DNA of 64,000 bases. Source: Rheinheimera riviphila (GTDB lineage: Bacteria; Pseudomonadota; Gammaproteobacteria; Enterobacterales; Alteromonadaceae). The translations under genes were made by a program, and so were the position numbers. The stretch covers positions 1-64,000 of the forward strand of contig NZ_SACS01000002.1 in assembly GCF_004005945.1 (NCBI RefSeq), read 5' to 3'. The notes beneath the pieces are model-generated. The model saw nothing but the letters and a program-made list of their open reading frames with translations. It did not search any database and was not told where the DNA came from. Below, one piece after another: positions 38,928-48,141 of this stretch (the first letter of the stretch is position 1; the number at the start of each line of letters is the position of its first letter).

Positions 38928-39135
38928 CAAAATGTTGTGTTGACAGAGCAGTTGTAGACATCTGGCAACAGCAGGTTCTGACGACGACACAACACACCGT
39001 ACAAGCCGCAAGCTGGTGAGATTTCAGTGCTATTTTTATTTTCCAGCTCTGCTGTGAAAGTTGTGCTGAATAGATAATAATCAAGCCAGAAGCTAAATCC
39101 AACAATGACAAATTAAGCTGTTACAAGGTTCTCAT

Positions 39136-39978
39136 ATGACTGCGCAAAATGCCTTACTGACTATTCTGATTGAAAAAATTCGTACCGATACTTTAGTTTT
39201 ACCAAGCCTTCCGGAAATCGCGCTGAAAATCCGTAAAATGGCGGATGACCCAAATGTAAACCTCGCCAAAATGTCTGACATGATTTCTCATGATCCGGCG
39301 TTATCGGCCCGTATTATGAAAATCGCCAACAGCGCCTTTGTCGGCCGTGGCGTGCATGTCCATTCGTTACAACAAGCCACCACCCGCATCGGTCTGCGTT
39401 ATATCAAAAACGTGGTGACCGCGATGGCAATGGAACAGTTATTTGTGTCGAAGACAGCTTTTGTCAAAACGCAGATGGAAAAAGTCTGGTCTGAAACCTT
39501 AGAACTGACCGCATTTGCGCTGGCGGCGATGCAGCAATATAACTCGTCGTTTAAACACACGGCAGTCAACTTCGACACCATGACACTGGCCGGTTTAGTG
39601 CACAATATCGGCGCGTTACCGATCCTGACCGAAGCTGAGCGTCAACTGGAAATTTTCGGTGACGAAGCTTTTATCAAACAATCAATTACCGACATCTCAG
39701 GCAAAATTGGCGCCAATATTCTGACCTCATGGGGTTTTCCAAAGGAACTGATTGAAGTGGCCGAACAATGGGACGTCGACAGCTACACGCCTGCCCACCC
39801 GTCTTATGTGGACTTTATCCGGATTGCCGCCATCAAACAGGGTCGTTACCACGCTGAAGGTGACATCGGTACTTTGCTGAAACCTTATGCTGATCTGGGT
39901 TTAATCCCTTCGACTGAATTTTACCGTTCTCCGGAATTTGTGGTGCAGTTTAATGAATTTAAACAGCTGTTTGTGTAA
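39136..39978 (+). CDS. HDOD-domain protein
   Basis: A 280-residue protein built mainly of an HDOD domain, a catalytically degenerate HD relative found in signalling proteins. The family signature is LPSLPEIALKIRKMADDPN (about 22-40), with ISHDPALSARIMKIANSAF next and VHNIGALPILTEA in the middle. There is no attached receiver or GGDEF domain. Its partner cannot be inferred from the neighbours. It ends in a strong bidirectional terminator shared with convergent lysC. Confidence 0.9.
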   Translation: MTAQNALLTILIEKIRTDTLVLPSLPEIALKIRKMADDPNVNLAKMSDMISHDPALSARIMKIANSAFVGRGVHVHSLQQATTRIGLRYIKNVVTAMAMEQLFVSKTAFVKTQMEKVWSETLELTAFALAAMQQYNSSFKHTAVNFDTMTLAGLVHNIGALPILTEAERQLEIFGDEAFIKQSITDISGKIGANILTSWGFPKELIEVAEQWDVDSYTPAHPSYVDFIRIAAIKQGRYHAEGDIGTLLKPYADLGLIPSTEFYRSPEFVVQFNEFKQLFV

Positions 39979-40002
39979 GCGTCAGTAAACGCAATCTTCG
40001 AT

Positions 40003-40030
40003 AAAAAAACCGCCAGCTGGCGGTTTTTTT
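40003..40030 (+). terminator. Bidirectional terminator between HDOD gene and lysC
   Basis: ACCGCC-AGCT-GGCGGT is a near-perfect palindrome with A7 before and T7 after. It serves the HDOD gene on the plus strand and lysC on the minus strand. Confidence 0.93.
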
Positions 40031-40057
40031 ATCGGTTATTCACTGCGGTCGTTCTGC

Positions 40058-41455
40058 TTAAAACAACGCCTGGTGCAACTCTTTCACCACACCGGCCGCT
40101 TCGCCATCCTGCACCAGAAAACACAGATTATGGCGGCTGGCACCATGGCAAATCAGCCGCATATTAATTTTCTCCAGCGCCTGAAATAACGAGCCTGTGA
40201 CACCGCGGGTGCTGTGCAAATGGTTGCCAATCACCGCAATTAAACTCAGATTTTGCTCTACCGTCACTTCAGAAAATGCTTTCAGTTCAGCCAGTGCTGG
40301 TTCAATTGACTGGGTAAAAGCGCTGCCTGGCGCATCATCCAGCGTTAACGCCACGCTGATTTCCGACGTAGTAACTAAATCCACCGAAATCTGATGACGG
40401 CTTAAAATATCAAACACCCGCGCTAAAAAGCCTGCTGCATGCAGCATGGCCGGACTTTTTACGGTAATTAAGGTTTGGGCTTTTCGAAGCGCAATAGCTC
40501 GGTACGATGGTTTGGTGTCGACCTGTTTCGAAATCCAGGTGCCCCCGGCATTCGGTTCACGGCTCGAACCAACAAACACCGGAATATTCTGCCGCATCGC
40601 CGGAATAAGCGTTGCCGGGTGCAACACTTTGGCACCAAAAGTGGCCATTTCTGCCGCTTCATCAAAACTGATTTCCGGGATACAACGCGCTTGGTCGGTA
40701 AGCCTCGGATCGGTGGTGAAAATGCCGACCACATCGGTCCAGATTTGTACGACTTTGGCGCCAACAGCTTCGCCTAAAATAGCCGCGCTGTAATCAGAGC
40801 CGCCTCGGCCTAACGTGGTGGTCTGGCCCTGACTATCGGCCCCGATAAAGCCTTGAGTCACAATCAACTGCTGATTTAGCAGCGGTTGCAGATATTGCGC
40901 CGTTAAAGCGGCAATGGTGTCAATTTGTGGTTCACCTTTGCCAAAGCGTGAATCGGTCCGCATCACCCGCCGTACGTCAAAACTGCTGACCGGCGCACCA
41001 CGCTCGGCTAACACCTGGGCGAACAACACTGAACTTAACCGCTCGCCAAAGGATTGCACCAGATCTTTTTCAATGTCGGAGTAACTGCGGTTCAGATCAA
41101 CCAGCGTTTTGAGTTCCAGCAGTAGCTGTTCAATCGCAGCGCCGACCAAAGCTTGTTGCTGTAATTGTTGCAGCACGGCGTAGGTGATCCGCTCAACACC
41201 AGCATAAGCATTCAAACGCGCTGCCGCTTCGCTTTGTTTGGTCATTTCGACCAGCATATTGGTGACGCCAGAGCTGGCGCTGACCACAATTAACCGGATA
41301 TTTGGATCAGCCAGCACAATATCGGCACAACGCGACATAGCGGTAAAATCGGCGACGCTGGTACCGCCAAATTTGGCAACGATGATTTGATAAGCATGGC
41401 TGTTTAACAGGTGCTCTCGGGAAGCCGAAGCAGCAATAGAAATTTGATTAGACAA
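40058..41455 (-). CDS. lysC: Lysine-sensitive aspartate kinase III
   Basis: Phosphorylates aspartate as the first step toward lysine, threonine and methionine. From a TTG at 41455 it has 465 residues (449 in E. coli LysC). The TTG is preferred because AAGGAGAG lies 5 bases before it, and the longer frame would run into the riboswitch leader. The kinase motif is VAKFGGTSVADF (about 26-37), with YSDIEKDLVQSFGERLSS and GRGGSDYSAA following. Two ACT domains occupy the C-terminus. The lysine riboswitch in its leader supports the lysine-regulated isozyme. Confidence 0.95.
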   Translation of the reverse strand: MSNQISIAASASREHLLNSHAYQIIVAKFGGTSVADFTAMSRCADIVLADPNIRLIVVSASSGVTNMLVEMTKQSEAAARLNAYAGVERITYAVLQQLQQQALVGAAIEQLLLELKTLVDLNRSYSDIEKDLVQSFGERLSSVLFAQVLAERGAPVSSFDVRRVMRTDSRFGKGEPQIDTIAALTAQYLQPLLNQQLIVTQGFIGADSQGQTTTLGRGGSDYSAAILGEAVGAKVVQIWTDVVGIFTTDPRLTDQARCIPEISFDEAAEMATFGAKVLHPATLIPAMRQNIPVFVGSSREPNAGGTWISKQVDTKPSYRAIALRKAQTLITVKSPAMLHAAGFLARVFDILSRHQISVDLVTTSEISVALTLDDAPGSAFTQSIEPALAELKAFSEVTVEQNLSLIAVIGNHLHSTRGVTGSLFQALEKINMRLICHGASRHNLCFLVQDGEAAGVVKELHQALF

Positions 41456-41566
41456 GGTTTCTCTCCTTATAAAAAACATAAGCAGAGCGTGGCATTTGCA
41501 GCGCAACAATCAGACACAGCACCCAGACGCGAGCCGGCATGCTGTCTACTTGCAGACGAACAAAGG

Positions 41567-41731
41567 CCAGAAGCTCTCCACCGGGTTTCAGGTGACAGTC
41601 GCAGGGATTCAGCCCTTTTGACCGGATAATGTGCTGCTACGGCACATTGCCCTCGGCGTTCATCCCCCTCATTCAGTATCCGGTTTATAGCAACCTGCGC
41701 TGAACTACCTGGTGAACGCTCCTCTTCTGGT
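41567..41731 (-). promoter_or_regulatory. Lysine riboswitch (L box) in the lysC leader
   Basis: The P1 helix pairs CCAGAAGAGGAGC (5' arm, near 41718-41730) with GAGCTTCTGG (3' arm, near 41567-41576) on the minus strand. The core shows L-box blocks seen in the E. coli lysC leader: TGAGGGGGATGAACGCCGA, AAGGGCTGAATCCCTGCG and CACCTGAAACCCGGTGGAG. About 112 bases separate P1 from the TTG start. No clear hairpin with a T run is visible there, so control may be at translation or by Rho, as in E. coli. Confidence 0.93.
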
Positions 41732-41755
41732 CTATCAGATATGATTGACGCCGTC

Positions 41756-41784
41756 ACGATACTGTAGTTTTTTACCTAAGGCAA
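41756..41784 (-). promoter_or_regulatory. Likely lysC promoter
   Basis: On the minus strand TTGCCT (41779-41784) and TATCGT (41756-41761) are spaced 17 bp apart, about 25 bp before the riboswitch P1 helix. This is where a riboswitch transcript should begin. Confidence 0.55.
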
Positions 41785-41861
41785 CAGACTTTTAGATGTC
41801 TATCATGATTGAAGCAAATAAATATCCCAAACTTTTAAATGTAATTCAACGATTTACATGC

Positions 41862-41888
41862 AAAAAAAAACGGCACCGCAGTGCCGTT
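41862..41888 (-). terminator. nhaD terminator
   Basis: ACGGCAC-CGCA-GTGCCGT hairpin followed on the minus strand by nine Ts, about 26 bp after the nhaD stop. Confidence 0.92.
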
Positions 41889-41914
41889 TTTATCAACTCT
41901 TTAGCCCACCAGCA

Positions 41915-43159
41915 TTAGCTGGCAAACTGGCCGAAATAATAAACACCGGCATAACCCAACGTGTATGCAAACAGCAAATAACCAGCCATCCGGAAATAAG
42001 TCAGGAAAGTCAGTTCTTTTACTTTACTCATAGCAATGATACCGGCTGCCGAACCAATCACCAGAATTGATCCACCAACACCGGTTGCATAAGTTAACAT
42101 CAGCCATTCGTTTGGCGGCATTACCAAATCAGCTTTTAACAGAGCCGCAGTTAACGGTACGTTGTCGATTAATGCTGAAGTTAAGCCAATCAGGTAGTTT
42201 GCAACCACAGGTTCCAGATTCATATATAACTTCGTGATATGGGTCAGCACACCAATCTCTTTCATGATGCCGACTAACAACAATACACCGAGGAAGAACA
42301 ACAAAGTTTCAAATTCCACTTCACGCACGTAGTTCAGAATGCTCTTACTGGTGGTTTTACGCAGCAGGAACTGATACGTCAGGAACATCACACCTAAACC
42401 AAACAGGAAAGTTAACACCGGCGGGATATCAAATAAGATATTCATTAACAAAGTACTGCCAATGGTAGCGACAAAAATACCGGCAATCACCGCATCAGCA
42501 AAGGCGATAGGTTTTCGTACTTTTTCAATTTTGAAATGTTCGTTCATACCGCGTGATAACAACAGCGCCAGTACCGACACTGCGAAAAATGCCGGGATCA
42601 CCAACAATAACAGATTCGCGATCGTGACTTTACCTGCCAGGAAGAACATTAACGTGGTGACATCACCGGTAATTAACGACACACCACCGCTGTTGACGGC
42701 GAAAATAATTAATGTGGCGTACTTTACCCGCTTGGCCGCTTCCATCTTGATACCGGAAATGACGGCGATGGATACCAAAGTTGCCGTGACGTTATCGGCA
42801 AAAGACGAGAACACAAACGAAAAGCCGGCGATGATAAACATCAACTTTCGCTCGGAAAACTCGGCGGGCAATAACCTACCCACCAACTCAGAAATAAAAC
42901 CTTTGCTGTTAAGATAAGCGACAAAAGTCATAGTTGACATCAAAAATAGCCACAAAGTCGCTATTTCTAATAGGTTATGGTTCAGCTGTTCACTGACATC
43001 GGCACTTGTAGCGCCGTTCATAGGAAAAATAAAGGCCAAGATCCAACACAGAGTACCGAAAAAAAGTGTCGTTTTTGCCTTGTTTACGTGGATAATATCC
43101 TCTATAACGATCAGCACAAATGCTAGGGCTACCAAGCCCAGTATTACCGTACTTAACAT
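41915..43159 (-). CDS. nhaD: Na+/H+ antiporter NhaD
   Basis: An inner-membrane antiporter exporting Na+ (or Li+) in exchange for protons, first described in Vibrio. It has 414 residues with about 11 or 12 predicted membrane helices. The N-terminus VILGLVALAFVLIVIEDIIHVNKAKTTLF and the central SFADNVTATLVS and GLTSALIDNVPLTAALLKADL motifs are those of the NhaD/ion-transporter superfamily, with the conserved DN pairs. It is divergent from mksF. It fits a marine or alkaline-tolerant life style. Confidence 0.93.
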   Translation of the reverse strand: MLSTVILGLVALAFVLIVIEDIIHVNKAKTTLFFGTLCWILAFIFPMNGATSADVSEQLNHNLLEIATLWLFLMSTMTFVAYLNSKGFISELVGRLLPAEFSERKLMFIIAGFSFVFSSFADNVTATLVSIAVISGIKMEAAKRVKYATLIIFAVNSGGVSLITGDVTTLMFFLAGKVTIANLLLLVIPAFFAVSVLALLLSRGMNEHFKIEKVRKPIAFADAVIAGIFVATIGSTLLMNILFDIPPVLTFLFGLGVMFLTYQFLLRKTTSKSILNYVREVEFETLLFFLGVLLLVGIMKEIGVLTHITKLYMNLEPVVANYLIGLTSALIDNVPLTAALLKADLVMPPNEWLMLTYATGVGGSILVIGSAAGIIAMSKVKELTFLTYFRMAGYLLFAYTLGYAGVYYFGQFAS

Positions 43160-43300
43160 ATAATTTCACCAGCTTAATTTTGAGTGGAAGTGCATTATTG
43201 GCGGGACGGTATTCTAGCACTGCCAACCACTTCGCACTACCTGCAACTGGTCATACTTTGGTCGATACCGATTAATTTTTTAACAAAAAGTTACGAGTTC

Positions 43301-44545
43301 ATGCTATCAGCAAAAAAAATCATCAAATGCCTGGATGACCACTGGCCGGTTTTAGAAACACTGGTCGGTCGTAGTACGCTGGGCAGTTTCAGTTTTCAGG
43401 ACGTACAAGCACTTATTCAACGCCATTCGCCTGGCTTCAGTAGTGAGCAGGTGTTCCGGGAAGCACAACGTTTGTTGCACCATGAAGTGTTGATCCCGCT
43501 GGCGAAATCCAGTCAGCTGGAACTGAACCGGGCGGTGCTGGAATTTATTCAATTCCTGACCCAGGAACATCAGCTTGGTACCGTTGGCGATATTCAAAGC
43601 CGGATTGAAGATTTAGACCGGCTACGCGGTAAGTTAAAAGCAGCTGCTGACACCAAAGACGTCAGCGAAATGCGCCGTTTTATCCGCTTAATGGATGAAC
43701 GGGTGCGTGAAGTGGTGAAACATTTTCGCAAAAACGAAAGTGCCATTATGCATTTGGTGGAAAAGGCCAAAGCCGACGATACCAAGCTGAGTCTCGCCAA
43801 ACGTTATAGCGCGGTGATGGAAGCCTTTGACGAATATATCGAACCGGTGTTGCAGATGATCGATATCAATGCGCCCTTTCAGCACAGCATGCAGGCACTG
43901 GAACATCAGCTGAGCGAGCTTATTCTGAATATCGAACAAACCGGCTTTTTACAAAGTGAAAAAGAGCCGTTGGTGCAGCTGCGTACCCGCTTGCTCGATA
44001 TGAACCAGATTGGCCGTGAAGCACTGATCCGAAGCACTGATGTGCTAATGCCACTGCGCGAAGAACTGCGTAAAAACACCCTGATTTCGCGTAACGCCAG
44101 TGCGTTATTGGCGCATCTTCGTAAAAAAGGTCTGGAACCAACGCTCGAGCAGCTGGTGCCAAAATTTAGCTCCGATCATCAAAAATTCAGCCTGGGCTCG
44201 GCCAATCAGATCACCAGTTATATGGCGGAACTGGTTGATTTTCAGGACGAAGCTTATCAAATGCCAGAGCAGGTGGATCCGGGTGACAACGCCAATATCC
44301 GGGTACCGGATTTGGCTGAAGTGCTCAAATCAGCCCGTGTCCAAAAAGCCAATACCGACTTATCGAAATGGCTGGCCAAGAGCTACCCGCAATTGCCGGT
44401 CGACGAATTGTTATTTTTATATCAGGAGCTTAGCCGCGCCCCGACCCTAAAACTTCAGCACCTTGAGCAGTACTCAACGCTTGAAGTGAACGGCTATCGC
44501 CTGACGCTCCACCCTTTTGTGCCCACTGCAACTTCCGGAACTTAA
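43301..44545 (+). CDS. mksF: Condensin kleisin subunit, MksF/MukF-like
   Basis: The predicted kleisin of an SMC-like condensin, linking the two MksB heads and binding MksE. From the ATG at 43301 it has 414 residues, close to MukF (440). The N-terminal part (about 1-90) looks like a winged-helix fold (SFQDVQALIQRHSPGFSSEQVFREAQRLLHHEVLIPL). The middle is helical and charged (about 100-300), and the C-terminal part is another compact domain. The order F-E-B and the 3-bp gap to mksE match MukFEB and MksFEB operons. Sequence identity to MukF looks low, so I favour the Mks type. Confidence 0.78.
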   Translation: MLSAKKIIKCLDDHWPVLETLVGRSTLGSFSFQDVQALIQRHSPGFSSEQVFREAQRLLHHEVLIPLAKSSQLELNRAVLEFIQFLTQEHQLGTVGDIQSRIEDLDRLRGKLKAAADTKDVSEMRRFIRLMDERVREVVKHFRKNESAIMHLVEKAKADDTKLSLAKRYSAVMEAFDEYIEPVLQMIDINAPFQHSMQALEHQLSELILNIEQTGFLQSEKEPLVQLRTRLLDMNQIGREALIRSTDVLMPLREELRKNTLISRNASALLAHLRKKGLEPTLEQLVPKFSSDHQKFSLGSANQITSYMAELVDFQDEAYQMPEQVDPGDNANIRVPDLAEVLKSARVQKANTDLSKWLAKSYPQLPVDELLFLYQELSRAPTLKLQHLEQYSTLEVNGYRLTLHPFVPTATSGT

Positions 44546-44548
44546 TGC

Positions 44549-45133
44549 ATGCAGATTGAATTGGAACAATTAACCCAACTGGCTGAAATTCATAAGAAAC
44601 TCAGCACCGGTTATCATGTCAGCGAGCAGGATTTTGCCCTCTGGCAAGAGCTCGATACCAACGAAGAAGCCTACAGCGCGCTGTTTACTGCGCTTGGCAA
44701 TCAACTCAAACGCGACAGCCGTGGTTATTTTCATTTTGATGTGGATGACGCCACCGTCAATATGGGTAAAATTTCACGGTTATTTGCGCTGACCACTTAT
44801 GCGTTGGTCGAGTTTTTCGCCGATCAAGGCCAGGATCCACTACGTGCGTTATTTGAAGTGGAAATCAGCCACGAGATCCTCGCTAGCATTTTGCAGCAGC
44901 AATACCATTTGTTTGAGCAATTGGAAGTGTTTTCCGCTACTGACTTAAAACGCGAGGTGATGAACCGGATGTTGCGTTACGGTTTTGCCAAAGCGCAGGG
45001 CGAGCATTTTAAATTGTTGTCGCCGGTGTATCGTTACCTCGATGCATTAATGGCCGTGGATCAACTTGCTGAATTCCCGGGTGAATCTTCAACATCATCA
45101 TTTACCTCAAACCAGGAGCAAGCCGATGTCTGA
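44549..45133 (+). CDS. mksE: Condensin accessory subunit, MksE/MukE-like
   Basis: A 194-residue predicted winged-helix partner that binds the kleisin and regulates the ATPase. It is acidic, with the pattern ALFTALGNQLKRDSRGYFHFD near residue 50 and two helix-turn-helix-like halves (KISRLFALTTYALVEF; LKREVMNRMLRYGFAKAQG). It overlaps mksB by 8 bp, so the three subunits are translationally coupled. Identity rests mainly on size and operon position between the F-like and B-like genes. Confidence 0.75.
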   Translation: MQIELEQLTQLAEIHKKLSTGYHVSEQDFALWQELDTNEEAYSALFTALGNQLKRDSRGYFHFDVDDATVNMGKISRLFALTTYALVEFFADQGQDPLRALFEVEISHEILASILQQQYHLFEQLEVFSATDLKREVMNRMLRYGFAKAQGEHFKLLSPVYRYLDALMAVDQLAEFPGESSTSSFTSNQEQADV

Positions 45134-48023
45134 GTTATACGGCTTAACCAAGCTGGCCCTTTTAAACACCGCCGGCTACGCCAAATGTGTCATTCCGCTG
45201 GATAACTCCGCCTCCATTTGTGCGCCCAACAATACCGGTAAAAGCTCGGTGATTAACGCGCTGCAGTTTCCGCTGATCAACGATTTACGGCTGACCGAAT
45301 GGGATGGCCACGACCTGGACGAAACCCGTAAATTTTATTTTGGCACCGACCAAAGTTACATTCTGCTAGAAGCGAATCTACCAAACGGCCCGGTGGTGAT
45401 TGGCGTGGCTGGCCTGGGTAAAATTGCCGGTTATCAGTACCAGTATTTTTGCTACAACGGCAAACTGAACCTTGATCATTACTTAGTTAATCACGGCCTG
45501 GTCAATAACAGCATTATCAAATACAACAAGCTGGATCATCATTTACGCCAACTCGGCTTTGATCCGCTGGAACTGAAACCTTCTGAGCTCAACTCAATGC
45601 TGACCGGCGGCGCTACGCCTTATGACAGCAAAATTAACCTGCGGATGATCCCGCTGACGAACGTCAGCGATGCGCCGGTCTACAAAGACATTTTCCGCCG
45701 TATTCTAAACCTGCACCGACTGACGGCGCAGGACGTCAAACGTTTGTTGCTGCCGGTATTTGCCCGGCATCTCAGCGACCCGAAAGTCGATTTTTATACC
45801 GTCTGGCACAATGCGTTTGAAAAAGTAAACCGCGATCGGCGTGAACTAAAAGCGCTGGAAAATCAACAACAAGCGGTGGAAGCCTTAGAAAATTTAATCG
45901 ACAACCGCTCGGTACTCAAAGGTCGTTTGGCTGCGTACGCGCCAAAACTCGACCGCGCTTTAGTCGAATTTCAAAGTTACCTGGACGATCAACAAGCAGA
46001 ACTGGCTGGTAATTTAGAAGAGCTGCACCGCGAAAAAAGTCAGCTCGAAGATAAACAACGTTTGTACGTTGGCCAAATCAAAGAATTGTCCGGACGTAAA
46101 CTGGAACTACAACAGTGGTTTACTGAGCACGATACGCTGGCGCAGCGGTTTGGCCTGACCAATTTGGCGACTTTGCAGTCGAATCTGGCCAACATCCGCC
46201 AGAGTTATGAATCACTCAGCCACAGCCTGCAAGGTGCGGCCAACCTCAATCCGGTGACGCTGGCGCATCAACAGGCGCAGACGCAAAAACAGCTGAAAAG
46301 CTTAAAGTTGCAGCTGAAAAACCTCGAGTACAACCTTTATTCGCGCTTACGTGAAGATTTGTCGTTGCCGGAAGTGCAGCAGCTGATTAAAGCGCTGAAC
46401 CCGGATTTATTGTCGTTATCAACAGCGACCGGCGGCGATGTGCACATTACCGATGACGACGCTTTTGGCGAACAGTTGTCAGCCCTTGCCGATTGTTTCC
46501 GCCAGGGCAAATTGCACCTCAAAGGCGCAGTGATTGACTTAGCGCATTTGTCTGCACCGGATATGACCGGCGTTGAAGGCAAAATTCAGTTAAAAGAGCA
46601 AATCGAAGCGCTGCAACTGACCCTGGCAACTTTAGAACAACAAGAAGAAGTGGCGCAGGACTTAGCGGGTAAAACCCGCGAAAAAGAGCGGTTATACGCC
46701 GATATGCTGCAAGCGGAAGAAGATTTAAAACGGTTTGCCCGTTATGAACAAATGCGGGAACTGCGTGATCAGCAACAAGAGCTGGTCGACGAGCTGGACC
46801 GGGAAGAAGAAATTCTGCACGAGCAGCTTTCAGAAGTGCAGCACAAAGCCAGCAGTTTGTCGGATCGGCGCAACCTGGTCACCAACAAACAAGATCAGCT
46901 AAAACGCCAACTTGAGCGCATCGAACACGAGAAAAAAGAACGGATTGATTTCCAGCTCGATTTCTACAGCGGCCGCGTGACGCCCTACCCGATTGAAATT
47001 ACACTGGAATATGACAATCTGGCTGACGAGTTACGCTCCTACAATAAACATTGTCAGGAACTGAAACTGTTAGAAATCAACGTTAAAAATACCTATTTGT
47101 TTATTTTTAACGCTGGCATCAGCAAGTTTGAAGCTGAAACTGACGAAGACGCCAAGTATCAGAAGCTTATTCAGGCGTTCCACCACCTGGATAAAGAACG
47201 GGAAGCCATTGAACGCCGTGCCCGCGTTGCTTTAACCGAAGTCGCGTCTACGCTCAAAGGCCTGCGCTCGGATTTAGACCGGCTACATCGCGAGCTCAAC
47301 AGCTTTAACCGCGGCATTTGGCGCCATCAGATTTCTAATCTGCAAGATTTTAAAATCGAAATTGTTGATCGCAAACTGCTGGTCGGCCATATCGATACCA
47401 TCCTGACTACTTCTGACGCGTATCAGCAAGGTGACACCTTAGATTTATTAGCGCCTGGGGTCACCACCGACGAGCGCGAAATTAACGCCGCCAAAGATTA
47501 TTTAATTCAGGCGGCCAGCGACAAAGCCGGTCTGACCTTATCCGATTTATTCGATATCCGGTTTAAAGTGGTCAATCGTGCCGGTGATGTCGAGTATTTT
47601 GATAAAATTGACTCCGCGGGTTCGAACGGTACCCGGATCACCATTAAGTTATTGTGCGGTATGTTATTTATCCGCCAGCTGCTGGCAGAGCGGGAACGCG
47701 GCAAATACCGGATCCCGATTTATATCGACGAAGCCGCCGACATCGACCCGCATAACCAGCAGGCGTTGATTGAAACGGCGCTGAATTTTGGTTTTGTGCC
47801 AATTTTCGCCTCGGTGAAACCGCAAACCAGCTGTCGTTATATCGTCCCTATCCGCACGGTAAAAAACGGCGCCCAGAACTGGGTTGATGAAAAAGACTGG
47901 ATCATCTGTGAACAAATTAGTCAGCTGGATCAAATTCTGCAGGCTGAAGTGGCAGCGGTTGATGCCAAATCGACTGAAGCAGCAGCTGCTGAAGCCACAA
48001 ACGACGAAACACCTGTTGTATAA
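45126..48023 (+). CDS. mksB: Condensin SMC-like ATPase, MksB/MukB-like
   Basis: A 965-residue SMC-architecture ATPase, shorter than MukB (about 1486) and in the MksB size range. The ATG at 45126 is used because GGAGCAAGCC precedes it. The N-terminal head has Walker A APNNTGKSSVINALQF (33-48). A long heptad-rich region (about 240-790) forms two coiled-coil arms around a short hinge. The C-terminal head has the signature-like GSNGTRITIKLL (832-843) and Walker B IYIDEAADID (865-874). Such proteins compact and segregate chromosomes. The related Wadjet systems carry a fourth nuclease subunit; none is present here. Confidence 0.82.
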   Translation: MSELYGLTKLALLNTAGYAKCVIPLDNSASICAPNNTGKSSVINALQFPLINDLRLTEWDGHDLDETRKFYFGTDQSYILLEANLPNGPVVIGVAGLGKIAGYQYQYFCYNGKLNLDHYLVNHGLVNNSIIKYNKLDHHLRQLGFDPLELKPSELNSMLTGGATPYDSKINLRMIPLTNVSDAPVYKDIFRRILNLHRLTAQDVKRLLLPVFARHLSDPKVDFYTVWHNAFEKVNRDRRELKALENQQQAVEALENLIDNRSVLKGRLAAYAPKLDRALVEFQSYLDDQQAELAGNLEELHREKSQLEDKQRLYVGQIKELSGRKLELQQWFTEHDTLAQRFGLTNLATLQSNLANIRQSYESLSHSLQGAANLNPVTLAHQQAQTQKQLKSLKLQLKNLEYNLYSRLREDLSLPEVQQLIKALNPDLLSLSTATGGDVHITDDDAFGEQLSALADCFRQGKLHLKGAVIDLAHLSAPDMTGVEGKIQLKEQIEALQLTLATLEQQEEVAQDLAGKTREKERLYADMLQAEEDLKRFARYEQMRELRDQQQELVDELDREEEILHEQLSEVQHKASSLSDRRNLVTNKQDQLKRQLERIEHEKKERIDFQLDFYSGRVTPYPIEITLEYDNLADELRSYNKHCQELKLLEINVKNTYLFIFNAGISKFEAETDEDAKYQKLIQAFHHLDKEREAIERRARVALTEVASTLKGLRSDLDRLHRELNSFNRGIWRHQISNLQDFKIEIVDRKLLVGHIDTILTTSDAYQQGDTLDLLAPGVTTDEREINAAKDYLIQAASDKAGLTLSDLFDIRFKVVNRAGDVEYFDKIDSAGSNGTRITIKLLCGMLFIRQLLAERERGKYRIPIYIDEAADIDPHNQQALIETALNFGFVPIFASVKPQTSCRYIVPIRTVKNGAQNWVDEKDWIICEQISQLDQILQAEVAAVDAKSTEAAAAEATNDETPVV

Positions 48024-48062
48024 GGTGTTAAATCGGGTTGGATGATTGCAGTACCGGAACTT

Positions 48063-48099
48063 TCAGGCTCATACTCGTTCTGAGTTGAGCCTGATTTTA
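48063..48099 (+). terminator. Terminator after mksB
   Basis: TCAGGCTCA pairs with TGAGCCTGA across a 14-base loop and is followed by TTTTAT, 40 bases past the mksB stop. It separates the condensin operon from tamAB. Confidence 0.8.
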
Positions 48100-48141
48100 T
48101 ATCTGCAGCCACAGCTGCCCCCTTTTCTGCAGTCACAGGGA

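Noticed and set aside
41456-41509. The longer lysC start at 41509
   Set aside because: The added 18 residues have no homology, lie in the riboswitch leader, and lack the AAGGAGAG site found before the TTG at 41455.
43301-48023. Classifying the condensin operon as a Wadjet defence system
   Set aside because: No JetD/MksG-like nuclease gene is adjacent and the neighbours are housekeeping genes.
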